This document shows positions 50,783 to 58,859 of a DNA stretch of 63,869 bases, piece after piece. Within the stretch, counting starts at the first letter, position 1; each line of letters opens with the position of its first letter. The DNA is taken from positions 1-63,869 of the forward strand of contig VXUF01000126.1 of NCBI GenBank assembly GCA_009837085.1, read 5' to 3'. Origin of the DNA: Holophagales bacterium (GTDB taxonomy: Bacteria > Acidobacteriota > Thermoanaerobaculia > Multivoradales > Multivoraceae). Position numbers and translations under genes: made by a program. The notes under the pieces were generated by a model, which saw nothing but the letters and a program-made list of their open reading frames with translations, was not told where the DNA came from and did not search any database.

Positions 50783-53038
50783 TCAGTTCAGCACTCTCAG
50801 CGGGATCGAGTTCGCCGAACGGGCCTTCGTTGCCGCTTCGATGACGGCAACCTCCAGAGTGTAGTCGCCGGTGGGTAGATCGGTGGGGTCGAAGGCTGCC
50901 ACGAGCTTGTCGAGGCCTGGTATTCCGGTGACCGTCCGTTCTCTCAGAGAGAGTTTTCCGCCTTCTACGGGTTCGCCGTTGGACGTGGTCAGCGTGGCCT
51001 CGAGGTCCAGGTCGCCCCGGCCCAGGTTATAGCCGACGAGGCAGATTTCGGCACTGGACCCGGGTCGGTCGGACCGCACGAGCGGCACGACGGAAGGCAC
51101 GTAGGGCTCGCCGTTCACCGTGAAGGGATACACCGTGGTCTTCGCATACTGGTCGGCGGGCTGCTCGCGGACCAGGAACCAGCTTCCCGCTTCTTCGTGG
51201 AAGAAGGGAGGCAGAAGGGTCGGCTCGCCGGCGCCGAAGGAGGGTACGTGGAGATCCACCGCCTCGACGCCGGTGCTGCCGGTGACGCTGTTGCGAACCA
51301 GGACGCGAACGAGGTGGTCGCCGGGCAGGAGCTCCAGATGGCCGTAGTACTTGAGGCCGGTGTTGGCGAAGGCGTCTTCGCGGCCGGTCAGATCGAGCGT
51401 CACGACGCGGCAGAAGAAGTCGCGCATCTCGTTTTTCTCGTCGGTCACGTAGGCGTAGATCTCGACCGGCAGTCGCGCCGGTTGGTGGTCCCGGAGCAGT
51501 GACTCGCCGCCGATCTCGACGATCACCGGAACGTAGGCGAGGTCGTCGCCGGCCCGGAACGGCGCCGCCAGGACTTCGATCTCCAGGTCGTCCCGCTCCT
51601 CCGCCGCGGCGATCAGGTCGGAAGCCAGGAGGCGTTTCTCCATCGGATGCAGCTCGGGAAAGGGACGCGGCGCGTAGTAGCCCATGCGATGCGAGATCTG
51701 TGCGCCTCTTGGCGCCCGTGCCCGCACCTTGATTCCCCGGTGTTCGCCGGGCTCTCCAGGCGCGGTGGGCACGAAGCTCAGCAGGTAGGTGACGGTGGAC
51801 GATTCCAGCACTTCGCCGAGTTCCGCGCCGAAGTCGTTGGCGTCCTCGTGCAGTTCTCCCCCGGTTTCGTTCGCGAGGTAGAACAGCGCGTCACGATGCA
51901 CCATCCGGGTGCGGTGTTCCGCCGGCCGGTCGGCGCGCAGGCCGGAGATGTCGACCGTGTGGATGACCGTGTTCGCCCTCTGGAACTCTCTCAGCATCCG
52001 GTTGACCTGACCCTGGAGCTGCGTGTTGCCGTAGCGGTTGTCCGTGTCCACGCGGAAGTACTGGCCGGACACGATCGCGTCCTGCTCGCGGTTCATCTCC
52101 TCGTCGAAGTGGTCGGGCTGACGCCCGAACAGCAGCCGGCCGTCGAACCCCTCCGAGAACAGGACGACATGCTTCCGGCCTTCGACGCTGGCGAGGATGC
52201 GCGCCATCTCCTGGAGAGAGGCGGTCCAGCTCGAGATCTGGCCGCGGGCGTAGCTTTTCTCGTACTTCTCCATCTCGTTGCCGATCACCCGCAGGTACGC
52301 ATCGAGGTCGCGCATTGCGAGGATCTCGTCGTTCACGCCGCCGACGTCGAGCGCGCCGGGCGAGGAACCGGCGCTGGGCGTGTCGATCAGGAAGCCGAGA
52401 GGGTCCTTCGCGGCCAGGTGCAGGAGCCGGGGATTGCCGAGGGTGGCGATCGCCCGGGCCAGTTGCGCCCGATCCGGTGTGAAGGTGACGAGCAACTGAG
52501 GACCGCTCTCCACCGTGTGAACGGCGACCGCGGCCAGGTCCGCCGGATGCATGTGCTCGAGCACGAACTCCTGCGCGGCGGCGCGCGCCTTGCCGACTGA
52601 GGTCGGCGCCGAGAAGGAGAGATCGAAGAGAAACAGGAAGTGACGGCGCGCTGCCGGCGGGATGCCGTAGTCGTTCTCGATCACGCGGCGTTCGTCCGGG
52701 GCGATCACATCGAGGTCGACGACCCGGAAGCCGGTGATCTCCTGGACTTCGCCTTCGTCGAGAATCTGGAAGTCCGCCGACTCCAGGCTCCGCACCGGTT
52801 CGCCGTTGCGGCTGTAGACGTTGACCGGCACCTGCACCTCGAACACGGACGCGCGGCCCTCGAACTGGCGCAGATCGTCGGGACTCTGGGAGGTGAGCGG
52901 GACCGCGCTGAACGATCCCAGCGCGAGCGCCAGAACCGTTCCCGCGCGAAGGGCGGCTCTGACGCTCCCTCGGGGGCCGTTGGGGTGTTCAGACGATGAT
53001 TCGGGCTTCATCAGTTCGGATGTCCTGTCCCGGGGCAT
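50783..53038 (-). CDS. VWFA-related acidobacterial-domain protein (TIGR03436 type), 3
   Basis: A 751-residue secreted protein. After a signal region (GTVLALALGSFSAVPLTSQ) come FEVQVPVNVYSRNGEPVRSL, a VWA-like domain (HFLFLFDLSFSAPTSVG, KHVVLFSEGFDGR, ANTVIHTVDISGL, YLLSFVP, ISHRMGYYAPRPFPE) and a C-terminal beta-rich region ending in Asn. Unlike its two paralogues it keeps the MIDAS motif, D139-L-S141-F-S143. ATG 53038 is chosen because a TAGCCT box ends 11 nt upstream; ATG 53011 is an alternative. First gene of an operon with member 2. Confidence 0.86.
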   Translation of the reverse strand: MPRDRTSELMKPESSSEHPNGPRGSVRAALRAGTVLALALGSFSAVPLTSQSPDDLRQFEGRASVFEVQVPVNVYSRNGEPVRSLESADFQILDEGEVQEITGFRVVDLDVIAPDERRVIENDYGIPPAARRHFLFLFDLSFSAPTSVGKARAAAQEFVLEHMHPADLAAVAVHTVESGPQLLVTFTPDRAQLARAIATLGNPRLLHLAAKDPLGFLIDTPSAGSSPGALDVGGVNDEILAMRDLDAYLRVIGNEMEKYEKSYARGQISSWTASLQEMARILASVEGRKHVVLFSEGFDGRLLFGRQPDHFDEEMNREQDAIVSGQYFRVDTDNRYGNTQLQGQVNRMLREFQRANTVIHTVDISGLRADRPAEHRTRMVHRDALFYLANETGGELHEDANDFGAELGEVLESSTVTYLLSFVPTAPGEPGEHRGIKVRARAPRGAQISHRMGYYAPRPFPELHPMEKRLLASDLIAAAEERDDLEIEVLAAPFRAGDDLAYVPVIVEIGGESLLRDHQPARLPVEIYAYVTDEKNEMRDFFCRVVTLDLTGREDAFANTGLKYYGHLELLPGDHLVRVLVRNSVTGSTGVEAVDLHVPSFGAGEPTLLPPFFHEEAGSWFLVREQPADQYAKTTVYPFTVNGEPYVPSVVPLVRSDRPGSSAEICLVGYNLGRGDLDLEATLTTSNGEPVEGGKLSLRERTVTGIPGLDKLVAAFDPTDLPTGDYTLEVAVIEAATKARSANSIPLRVLN

Positions 53039-53083
53039 CGTTGCAGGCAAGGCTACCAGTTGGTGGACCGCCCTCTTCCGGTT

Positions 53084-54235
53084 TCACGGCGCTCCGCGTT
53101 CGATCAGAGCCGCGTACTTTCGGGCCTCTTCGTGCGTGGCGTCCAGCCTCAGCGCGCGTTCGACGTGATGCGTGGCCTCCGCCATGCGGCCGGTCGCCAG
53201 GTAGACCCTGACCAGTCCGAGATGCACCTCCGGAATCTCGGAGTCGGCGCGCAGCGCCTGCCGCATGTAGTCGAGCGCCGTGACCGTGTCGCCGGCCGCG
53301 AGCGCCGCGTCGCCACGGTAGACGTAGAAGAACGGGCTGGCGCGGTTCAGATCCTCGAGGAGGTCCAGAACCTCGCCGGCCTGGTCGTGACGGGCCTGGA
53401 GCTGGTAGGCGCGAACCAGGTTCGTCAGCAGGGGCACGCTGTCCGGGTGCAGATCCAGCCCCTTCTCAAGGAAGCGGACCGCGTCGTCCAGCCGGTTCCG
53501 GCGCAGCGCCACGATGGCGTGGTTGTTGATTGCCTTGTCGAAGTCGGGGGTCAATTGGACCGCGATCTCCAACCAGCGTTCGGCGGCATCCAGGTCGCCG
53601 TTCATCAGCGCTTCCGCGCCCAGATTGTTGTAGTAGTGACCCGTGGCCGCGAGGTCGGTGATCGGCCGGAAGTCGCGGTAGGACTTCGGCCGGTACGGGA
53701 GGAAGTCGTAGGTCGCCATCTCGCCGTCCACGTACATGCCGGCCACGATGTGACCGCGACTGACCACGACGCCGTCCTGGTAGTTCCAGCGCTGATAGTC
53801 CTCGACCTCGACGAAGAAGGGGTTCAGGCGTCGCTCGCGACCAACCGCCACGAACAGGTTGACGAACGAGAGGCAGTTTCCCGTGGCCGTTCCGAAGGTT
53901 TCCATCGCCGTGTGGGTCGGCGTGAGCGCGTACTCCAGGTCGATCCATCCGAAGATGAAATCGAGCACCGCGTCGCGGCGGCGCGCCTCGCTTCCCGCCG
54001 GACTGATTCGCTCGTCCACCGCCTGCCGAAGCTCCTCGTCGATGGCGAAGGGGATCGTGACCTGCTGTTGCCACCCTGGACCCAGGCGGCGCTCGAACTC
54101 GGAGGCGAGCACCAGAGAACCGTCGAAGGGAACGTACCCCCCGCAGGCCGCTGCCAGGGCCATCGACAGAAGCAGCAGGGCGTGTCGGCGCGGGATGTGC
54201 GCGTCGGTGCGACGGCTTGGAAGGGGAGGCTTCAT
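53084..54235 (-). CDS. Transglutaminase-like / TPR lipoprotein
   Basis: A 383-residue lipoprotein (LAAACGGYVPFDG). Residues about 60-200 resemble a transglutaminase-type papain fold: a Cys in TGNCLSFVNLFVAVGRE, a His in VVVSRGHIVAGM and an Asp in MATYDFLPY form a plausible triad. Residues about 215-380 are TPR helices (GHYYNNLGAEALMNGDLDAAE, INNHAIVALRRNRLDDAV). Such proteins may cleave or cross-link peptides, but the activity is unproven. ATG 54235 begins the basic n-region of the signal peptide; the longer frame to 54352 lacks support. It is 45 bp downstream of nothing co-directional, so it has its own promoter. Confidence 0.75.
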   Translation of the reverse strand: MKPPLPSRRTDAHIPRRHALLLLSMALAAACGGYVPFDGSLVLASEFERRLGPGWQQQVTIPFAIDEELRQAVDERISPAGSEARRRDAVLDFIFGWIDLEYALTPTHTAMETFGTATGNCLSFVNLFVAVGRERRLNPFFVEVEDYQRWNYQDGVVVSRGHIVAGMYVDGEMATYDFLPYRPKSYRDFRPITDLAATGHYYNNLGAEALMNGDLDAAERWLEIAVQLTPDFDKAINNHAIVALRRNRLDDAVRFLEKGLDLHPDSVPLLTNLVRAYQLQARHDQAGEVLDLLEDLNRASPFFYVYRGDAALAAGDTVTALDYMRQALRADSEIPEVHLGLVRVYLATGRMAEATHHVERALRLDATHEEARKYAALIERGAP

Positions 54236-54667
54236 CAGGGCGGTGCGGTGAAGGGCAGCGGGTCGGCGGCGCGGACGGACCGCTACCGTGGACAACCGGC
54301 TCCATCTACTGTACGATGCCTTCACTCGACAGGTTTGGTCCTTGGGGCGCATCCGTCACGGCTTCGTCTGGCCGGCGGTCTTCCGTCAGTCAGGCCCTGG
54401 CCGCCATGGATCCTTTGGCGTGGCGTCCTCGCACTTCGGTTCGGTCAGTAGACGGTCCCAGTACTCGTCAGCACCGGAACAGGAAAGCCCAACGAAGCAG
54501 GTCACCTAGCGAGCAGCTTCAAGATAATGGACATGGAGCACATTTTTGGATGGGCCGCCGGGTGCCATCGCGCCAGTTTGGCGCGGGTGGGATCTTGGTC
54601 GGGCGGCAAAGCCCGTAGTGGAAAGGGTTCTCGGCCAGCGATAGGGATGGCCGGGAACTGGCCGATT
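54236..54667. other. Long intergenic region upstream of the sigma-54 promoter
   Basis: Together with the promoter and leader this 569-bp gap (54236-54804) is the largest non-coding stretch. It must hold the reverse-strand promoter of the transglutaminase-like gene (TACAGT near 54311-54316 is a candidate) and, if the sigma-54 promoter is real, enhancer sites for its activator. No convincing gene, tRNA or long inverted repeat was recognised. Confidence 0.5.
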
Positions 54668-54682
54668 TGGCATACTCCTTGC
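54668..54682 (+). promoter_or_regulatory. Sigma-54 promoter (-24/-12)
   Basis: TGGCATACTCCTTGC matches the sigma-54 consensus TGGCAC-N5-TTGC at nine of ten fixed positions, with exact spacing. The invariant GG (-24) and GC (-12) are present. The predicted transcript starts near 54694, about 110 nt before the TonB-dependent receptor ATG. Prediction by consensus; no RpoN activator gene is in the window. Confidence 0.6.
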
Positions 54683-54804
54683 GGGTTTTCCGACACTGTG
54701 GGTGAGCCGGTCAGGCTCCGCCCAAACCGCGGGAGGTTGCTTCGGGTCGCCTAGGCAGCCCGCGATCTTCCGCACAAACTCACTTCGGAGGGAGTAACGA
54801 ACGC

Positions 54805-57705
54805 ATGAGTAGACGCCTCGTTTCGACGTTCAGCGTCATCCTTTTCCTGTTCGTCGCCGGCCTCGCCTTTGGCCAAGCGTCGCCGACGGGCAATCTCTAC
54901 GGCACGGTCACGGACGAATCCGGCGCCGCGCTGCCGGGAGTGATGGTTACCGTCGCCGGCATCGGTGCACCGCGGACGCAGTTCACCGACGCCAACGGCA
55001 ACTGGCGCTTCCTGGCGCTCGACCCGGGCGCTTACACCGTGACGGCCGAACTCGACGGCTTCGGCGGGCTTCAGTTCCCCGATGTCGTCGTCGCCGTCGG
55101 TAAGAACACCAGCGTCCCTCTCGTGCTGAGCGCAGCGCTTGAGGAGACGATCACCGTCACGTCGGAGAGTCCGTTGCTGGACGAGCGCAAGCTTTCGACG
55201 GGCACCAACGTGAGCCAGGTCGAACTGGAGAAGATCCCGACCGCGCGCGATCCCTGGGCCCTGCTGTCGCAGACTCCGGGCGTGCTCGTCGACCGCGTCA
55301 ACGTCGGCGGCAACGAGTCGGGGCAGCAGTCCGCGTTCCGTGCACCGGGAGTCAGTGGCAACCAGAACGACTTCCAGATGGACGGCACGTCGATCACCGA
55401 CATGGCGGCCACCGGCGCCTCGCCGACCTACTACGACTTCGACCAGTTCGCGGAGATGTCGTTCACGACCGGCGGTACGGACGTGAAGAAGAACAGCGCC
55501 GGCGTGCAGGTGAACCTGGTGACGAAGCGCGGCACGAACGAGTTCCGCGGTTCCGCCCGGTTCTACAACACGCAGCGCAACGGCTACTTCGGCGGCGCAC
55601 TCAAGCAGTCGCAGCCGAACATCGAAGGCGAGCTGTACACGGAGAACTTCCAGACCAATCTGGCTGGAGCCCAGATCCGGAAGATCGAGGACATCGGCTT
55701 TGAGGCCGGTGGCGCCGCGATCCAGGATCGCCTCTTCTTCTGGGGCAGCTGGGGTCAGAACGACATCCAGCAGAACGCGTCGAACGGTCTCGCCGATGAC
55801 ACGATCCTCGAGAACACGGAGCACATTTGCAACGGCCAGGTCACGCGTTCGACCTCGTTGGTCGCCTCGATAAACATCGGCGACAAGCTCTCGTGCGGGC
55901 GTTGCGCCGGCACCTCGCGCTCGGCGCCGACCACCTGGAACCAGCGTGGCCCTTCGGCGCAGTACCGGTTGGAGGACACCCATGTGTTCTCGGCCAACTT
56001 CTTCCTGACCGGCACCTACTCGCACGGCGACTTCGGCTTCGCGCTGCTCGCCCGCGGCACCCGGTCGGATGAGGACGGCCTCCATCCGGACGCTCTCGAT
56101 CCCCGCTGGGAGGACGGCGTCTGGCAGGACAACTTCCTCTCCGGTGGCAGTGCGCGGCCGTTCGACTCCTACCAGGTCGACACGTCCTACTTCTTCACCA
56201 CGGGCGCGTCGGTCAACCACGAGTTGAACATCGGCGGGCGGTTCCGCGAGTTCCTCCAGAACTCGGACTTCGCCTGGGGGCCCCGTGATGTCTTCCATCG
56301 CACGTTCAGCTTCGGGCCCGTGAGCGTCGCACATCGCGGCCAGACGGGTCTCGCGGTTTCCGAGTACAGCGCCATCTGGGCTCAGGACACGATCACGCTG
56401 GGCAAGGCCACGATCAACGTCGGGCTCCGGTGGGACGATCAGACCGGCCACAATGAGGCATTCAACCGGCCGGCTCACCCGATCGCGGCGTACCAGAACA
56501 TCTTCCCTGCAACGAACTTCCGGGGCTCGGACGCCGGCTTCTCGTGGTCGACGATCGCGCCCAGGATTGGCGCCACCTACGCCCTGGGTGAGGAGCGCAA
56601 GACCCTGGTCCGCGCCAGCGTGTCCCAGTTCTACGATCAGATGGGATCGGGCTGGGTGACCAGGAACTCGCCGTTCGGCGACGTCTACGGCTACTTCGAC
56701 TCGCTGTCGGGCGATCTGTTGTTCTGGGGCGGCTTCGATCCGACCGATCCGCTGAAGGTCGTCGACACGACCGATTCGGGGCTGGACGCTCCTGTCACCC
56801 AGGAGATCCTGGCCTCGGTCGAGCACGCCTTCCTGCCGGAGTTCGTCGTCGCCTTCACCGTGACGTCGCGTTCGGTCGACGACCTGATCGACGGCTACAC
56901 CCTGGTCAGGGAGTCGAACGGAAACGTTCGGGCTCTCAACGGAAGCGACTACGAGAAGGCCGGCGACCTGATGGCGACGCTGCCGCGGATCGGCCGCAAC
57001 GTCACCGTTCCGTACTACTCCGCTCCAGACGCCAGCTTGGCGTCTACGGGCGGCAGCCATGTGACGAACGGCGTGCGGGGCCGCGACTATCTCGGCTACT
57101 CGATCAGCTTCACCAAGCGGCTGGCGAATCGCTGGATGGCCCGTGGCTTCTACCAGTACGGTCAGGGCGAGTGCCGGATCCCCAGTTCGTACTACAACTA
57201 CGCCAGCCGGCAAATCGGCCGCGCTGGCTGTGCGGACGGGGACCTCTACCTGACCCGGTCGACCGGCTCGGGCAAGGGCGAGCGGTTCATGCAGTCGAGC
57301 TGGACCTACAGCCTGAACGGCATGTACCAGGTGATGCCGGACCGGCCGTGGGGCTTCAACGTCTCGGCGAACCTCACCGGCCGCGAGGGCTACCCGCTGG
57401 CCTACTACGAGACCGGCGTTCCGGTCATCCATCTGGGCCGCCGGACTAGTACGACGGTCAACCTGTCGCCGGACTACGACCAGTACCGGTTGGACGACAT
57501 CCAGACGATCGACTTCCGGGTCGAGAAGGAGATCGCGCTGCAGGGTCCGGTCAACATGACCTTCGGTATCGACGTGTTCAACCTGACGAACGAAGGTACC
57601 GGTCTGGCCTACCTGCTGGACGCGTCGGCTACCAACGCCGGCAACCTGGACGACAACATTTCGCCGCGCATCTACCGCTTCGGTGTGCGCCTGAACTGGA
57701 AGTAG
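54805..57705 (+). CDS. Oar-like TonB-dependent outer-membrane receptor
   Basis: A 966-residue outer-membrane receptor. A signal peptide (VILFLFVAGLAFGQ) is followed by a carboxypeptidase-regulatory-like domain (about 30-110; GTVTDESGAALPGVMVTVAG, DPGAYTVTAELDGF), a plug domain (about 115-235; LEKIPTARDPWALLSQTPGVLVDR, VQVNLVTKRGTNEFRGS) and a long barrel ending YRFGVRLNWK. No clear TonB box was seen. This architecture resembles Myxococcus Oar and is greatly expanded in acidobacteria; substrates are usually oligosaccharides or peptides. GGAGGGAG precedes the ATG, and a sigma-54 promoter lies 110 nt further up. Tandem hairpins follow the stop. Confidence 0.9.
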   Translation: MSRRLVSTFSVILFLFVAGLAFGQASPTGNLYGTVTDESGAALPGVMVTVAGIGAPRTQFTDANGNWRFLALDPGAYTVTAELDGFGGLQFPDVVVAVGKNTSVPLVLSAALEETITVTSESPLLDERKLSTGTNVSQVELEKIPTARDPWALLSQTPGVLVDRVNVGGNESGQQSAFRAPGVSGNQNDFQMDGTSITDMAATGASPTYYDFDQFAEMSFTTGGTDVKKNSAGVQVNLVTKRGTNEFRGSARFYNTQRNGYFGGALKQSQPNIEGELYTENFQTNLAGAQIRKIEDIGFEAGGAAIQDRLFFWGSWGQNDIQQNASNGLADDTILENTEHICNGQVTRSTSLVASINIGDKLSCGRCAGTSRSAPTTWNQRGPSAQYRLEDTHVFSANFFLTGTYSHGDFGFALLARGTRSDEDGLHPDALDPRWEDGVWQDNFLSGGSARPFDSYQVDTSYFFTTGASVNHELNIGGRFREFLQNSDFAWGPRDVFHRTFSFGPVSVAHRGQTGLAVSEYSAIWAQDTITLGKATINVGLRWDDQTGHNEAFNRPAHPIAAYQNIFPATNFRGSDAGFSWSTIAPRIGATYALGEERKTLVRASVSQFYDQMGSGWVTRNSPFGDVYGYFDSLSGDLLFWGGFDPTDPLKVVDTTDSGLDAPVTQEILASVEHAFLPEFVVAFTVTSRSVDDLIDGYTLVRESNGNVRALNGSDYEKAGDLMATLPRIGRNVTVPYYSAPDASLASTGGSHVTNGVRGRDYLGYSISFTKRLANRWMARGFYQYGQGECRIPSSYYNYASRQIGRAGCADGDLYLTRSTGSGKGERFMQSSWTYSLNGMYQVMPDRPWGFNVSANLTGREGYPLAYYETGVPVIHLGRRTSTTVNLSPDYDQYRLDDIQTIDFRVEKEIALQGPVNMTFGIDVFNLTNEGTGLAYLLDASATNAGNLDDNISPRIYRFGVRLNWK

Positions 57706-57720
57706 TCCAGAGCCTGAGGT

Positions 57721-57746
57721 CCGTGGCCTGACCTGTCAGGCCGCGG
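57721..57746 (+). repeat. Stem-loop 1 after the receptor gene
   Basis: An 11-bp stem (one G-T pair) with loop CCTG, read as CCGTGGCCTGA / TCAGGCCGCGG. It lies 15 bp after the stop and before the main terminator. No T-run follows, so it may stabilise the mRNA end. Confidence 0.6.
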
Positions 57747-57761
57747 ATCGAAGCGAACTCG

Positions 57762-57797
57762 AAGGGCCGGGGAGGATTCCCCGGCCCTTCTTCTTTT
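57762..57797 (+). terminator. Factor-independent terminator of the receptor gene
   Basis: A perfect 12-bp stem AAGGGCCGGGGA / TCCCCGGCCCTT with loop GGAT (57762-57789), then the T-rich tail CTTCTTTT. This is the clearest intrinsic terminator in the window. Confidence 0.85.
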
Positions 57798-57884
57798 GTG
57801 CGAACCTGCCGCCGGCCCGGGCGGCTGGTGGTAGTAGCATTGACCTTCCAGGATCCTGGCGGTCTGAGAACGAGTGGAGGACTC

Positions 57885-58859
57885 ATGAGCTATCGAACGC
57901 GTGTCGCCCTCTCGGTGCTGGCCTGCCTGCTTCTCTCTACGGTTGTGTCGGCGCAAGGGTGGGCCGGACGTGGCCGTCTGAGCGGCACGGTTGAGGATGC
58001 CGACGGCAATCCCGTGGAAGGGGCGAGCGTCGAGCTCACCCTGAACGGGGCGGGTCCCGAGGCGGTGCAGACGAACCGCAGGGGGCGCTGGGCCCGCGCG
58101 GGTCTGGGCGGCGGTGACTGGGACGTACTGGTCTCGAAGGCGGGCTTCGTGTCCACGTCGCACACCGCGTTGGTCTACGAGTACGCTTCGCCGGCGGATC
58201 GCGTCGTACTGAAGACCGTACTGGAACCTGGAGCGGCGTCGGCAACCGACGGTTCCGCGGCCGCGCTGGCTGAAGGCGAAGACGCGCAGGCGGCAAGGGA
58301 GCTGCTGGAACAGGGCAACGGCCTGCTCGCCGTCGAAGACTTCGAGGGAGCGATCCAGGTCTTCTCCGAAGCGCTGCCGTCCCTGCCGGATGGCGCGAAG
58401 GCGGCGGTGCTGGTCGCGATCGCCCAGGCCCAGTCTCAGTTGGAACGAGACGACCAGGCGCTGGCGACGCTGGAACGGGCGCTGAGCCTCGCACCGACGA
58501 ACGTGGACGCTCTCCGCCTGATGAGTCGGCGACTGACGGCTCTGGGCCGTGCCGACGAAGCCCAGGCGTACATTGATCGGATGCCGGAGGATCAGCGGGC
58601 CGATCCTGAGATCCTGGTGCGCGAAGGGGTTGCCGCCTACAACCAGAACGACTTCGAGGGCGCCATCGAGAAGCTCGATGCGGCGATCGAAGCGGCGCCC
58701 GATTGGGCCGAGGCTTACTATTTTCGCGGCCTCGCCAACATGGCGGCGGGCAAGAACGACGCCGCGGCGGAGGACTTCCGGCTGTTGCTGGAACTCGAGC
58801 CGGAGGGCGAGAGGGCCGGGGAAGCGAAGCAGTTCGCGGAGTACCTGGAATCGCTCTGA
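57885..58859 (+). CDS. Secreted carboxypeptidase-regulatory-like / TPR protein
   Basis: A 324-residue exported protein with a signal peptide (LSVLACLLLSTVVSAQG). A carboxypeptidase-regulatory-like beta-sandwich follows (about 25-110; LSGTVEDADGNPVEGASVEL, GGDWDVLVSKAGFVS), then TPR repeats (about 140-320; ARELLEQGNGLLAVEDFEGAI, EAYYFRGLANMAAGKNDAA). The first domain resembles the N-terminal domain of the TonB-dependent receptor just upstream, suggesting interaction or common ancestry. GGAGG precedes the ATG. Its TGA overlaps a CTG that is the likely start of the next gene. Confidence 0.82.
   Translation: MSYRTRVALSVLACLLLSTVVSAQGWAGRGRLSGTVEDADGNPVEGASVELTLNGAGPEAVQTNRRGRWARAGLGGGDWDVLVSKAGFVSTSHTALVYEYASPADRVVLKTVLEPGAASATDGSAAALAEGEDAQAARELLEQGNGLLAVEDFEGAIQVFSEALPSLPDGAKAAVLVAIAQAQSQLERDDQALATLERALSLAPTNVDALRLMSRRLTALGRADEAQAYIDRMPEDQRADPEILVREGVAAYNQNDFEGAIEKLDAAIEAAPDWAEAYYFRGLANMAAGKNDAAAEDFRLLLELEPEGERAGEAKQFAEYLESL

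Noticed and set aside
54751..57432. An 893-codon open frame antisense to the TonB-dependent receptor
   Set aside because: It mirrors the receptor codons (GC-rich third positions leave the antisense frame open), is rich in Arg/Val/Gly without any motif, and the forward protein is unmistakable.
58703..58855. TTG 58703 as the start of the second Thr-type hydrolase
   Set aside because: It would add a stretch rich in Arg/Gly encoded within the preceding TPR gene and bury the lipoprotein signal.
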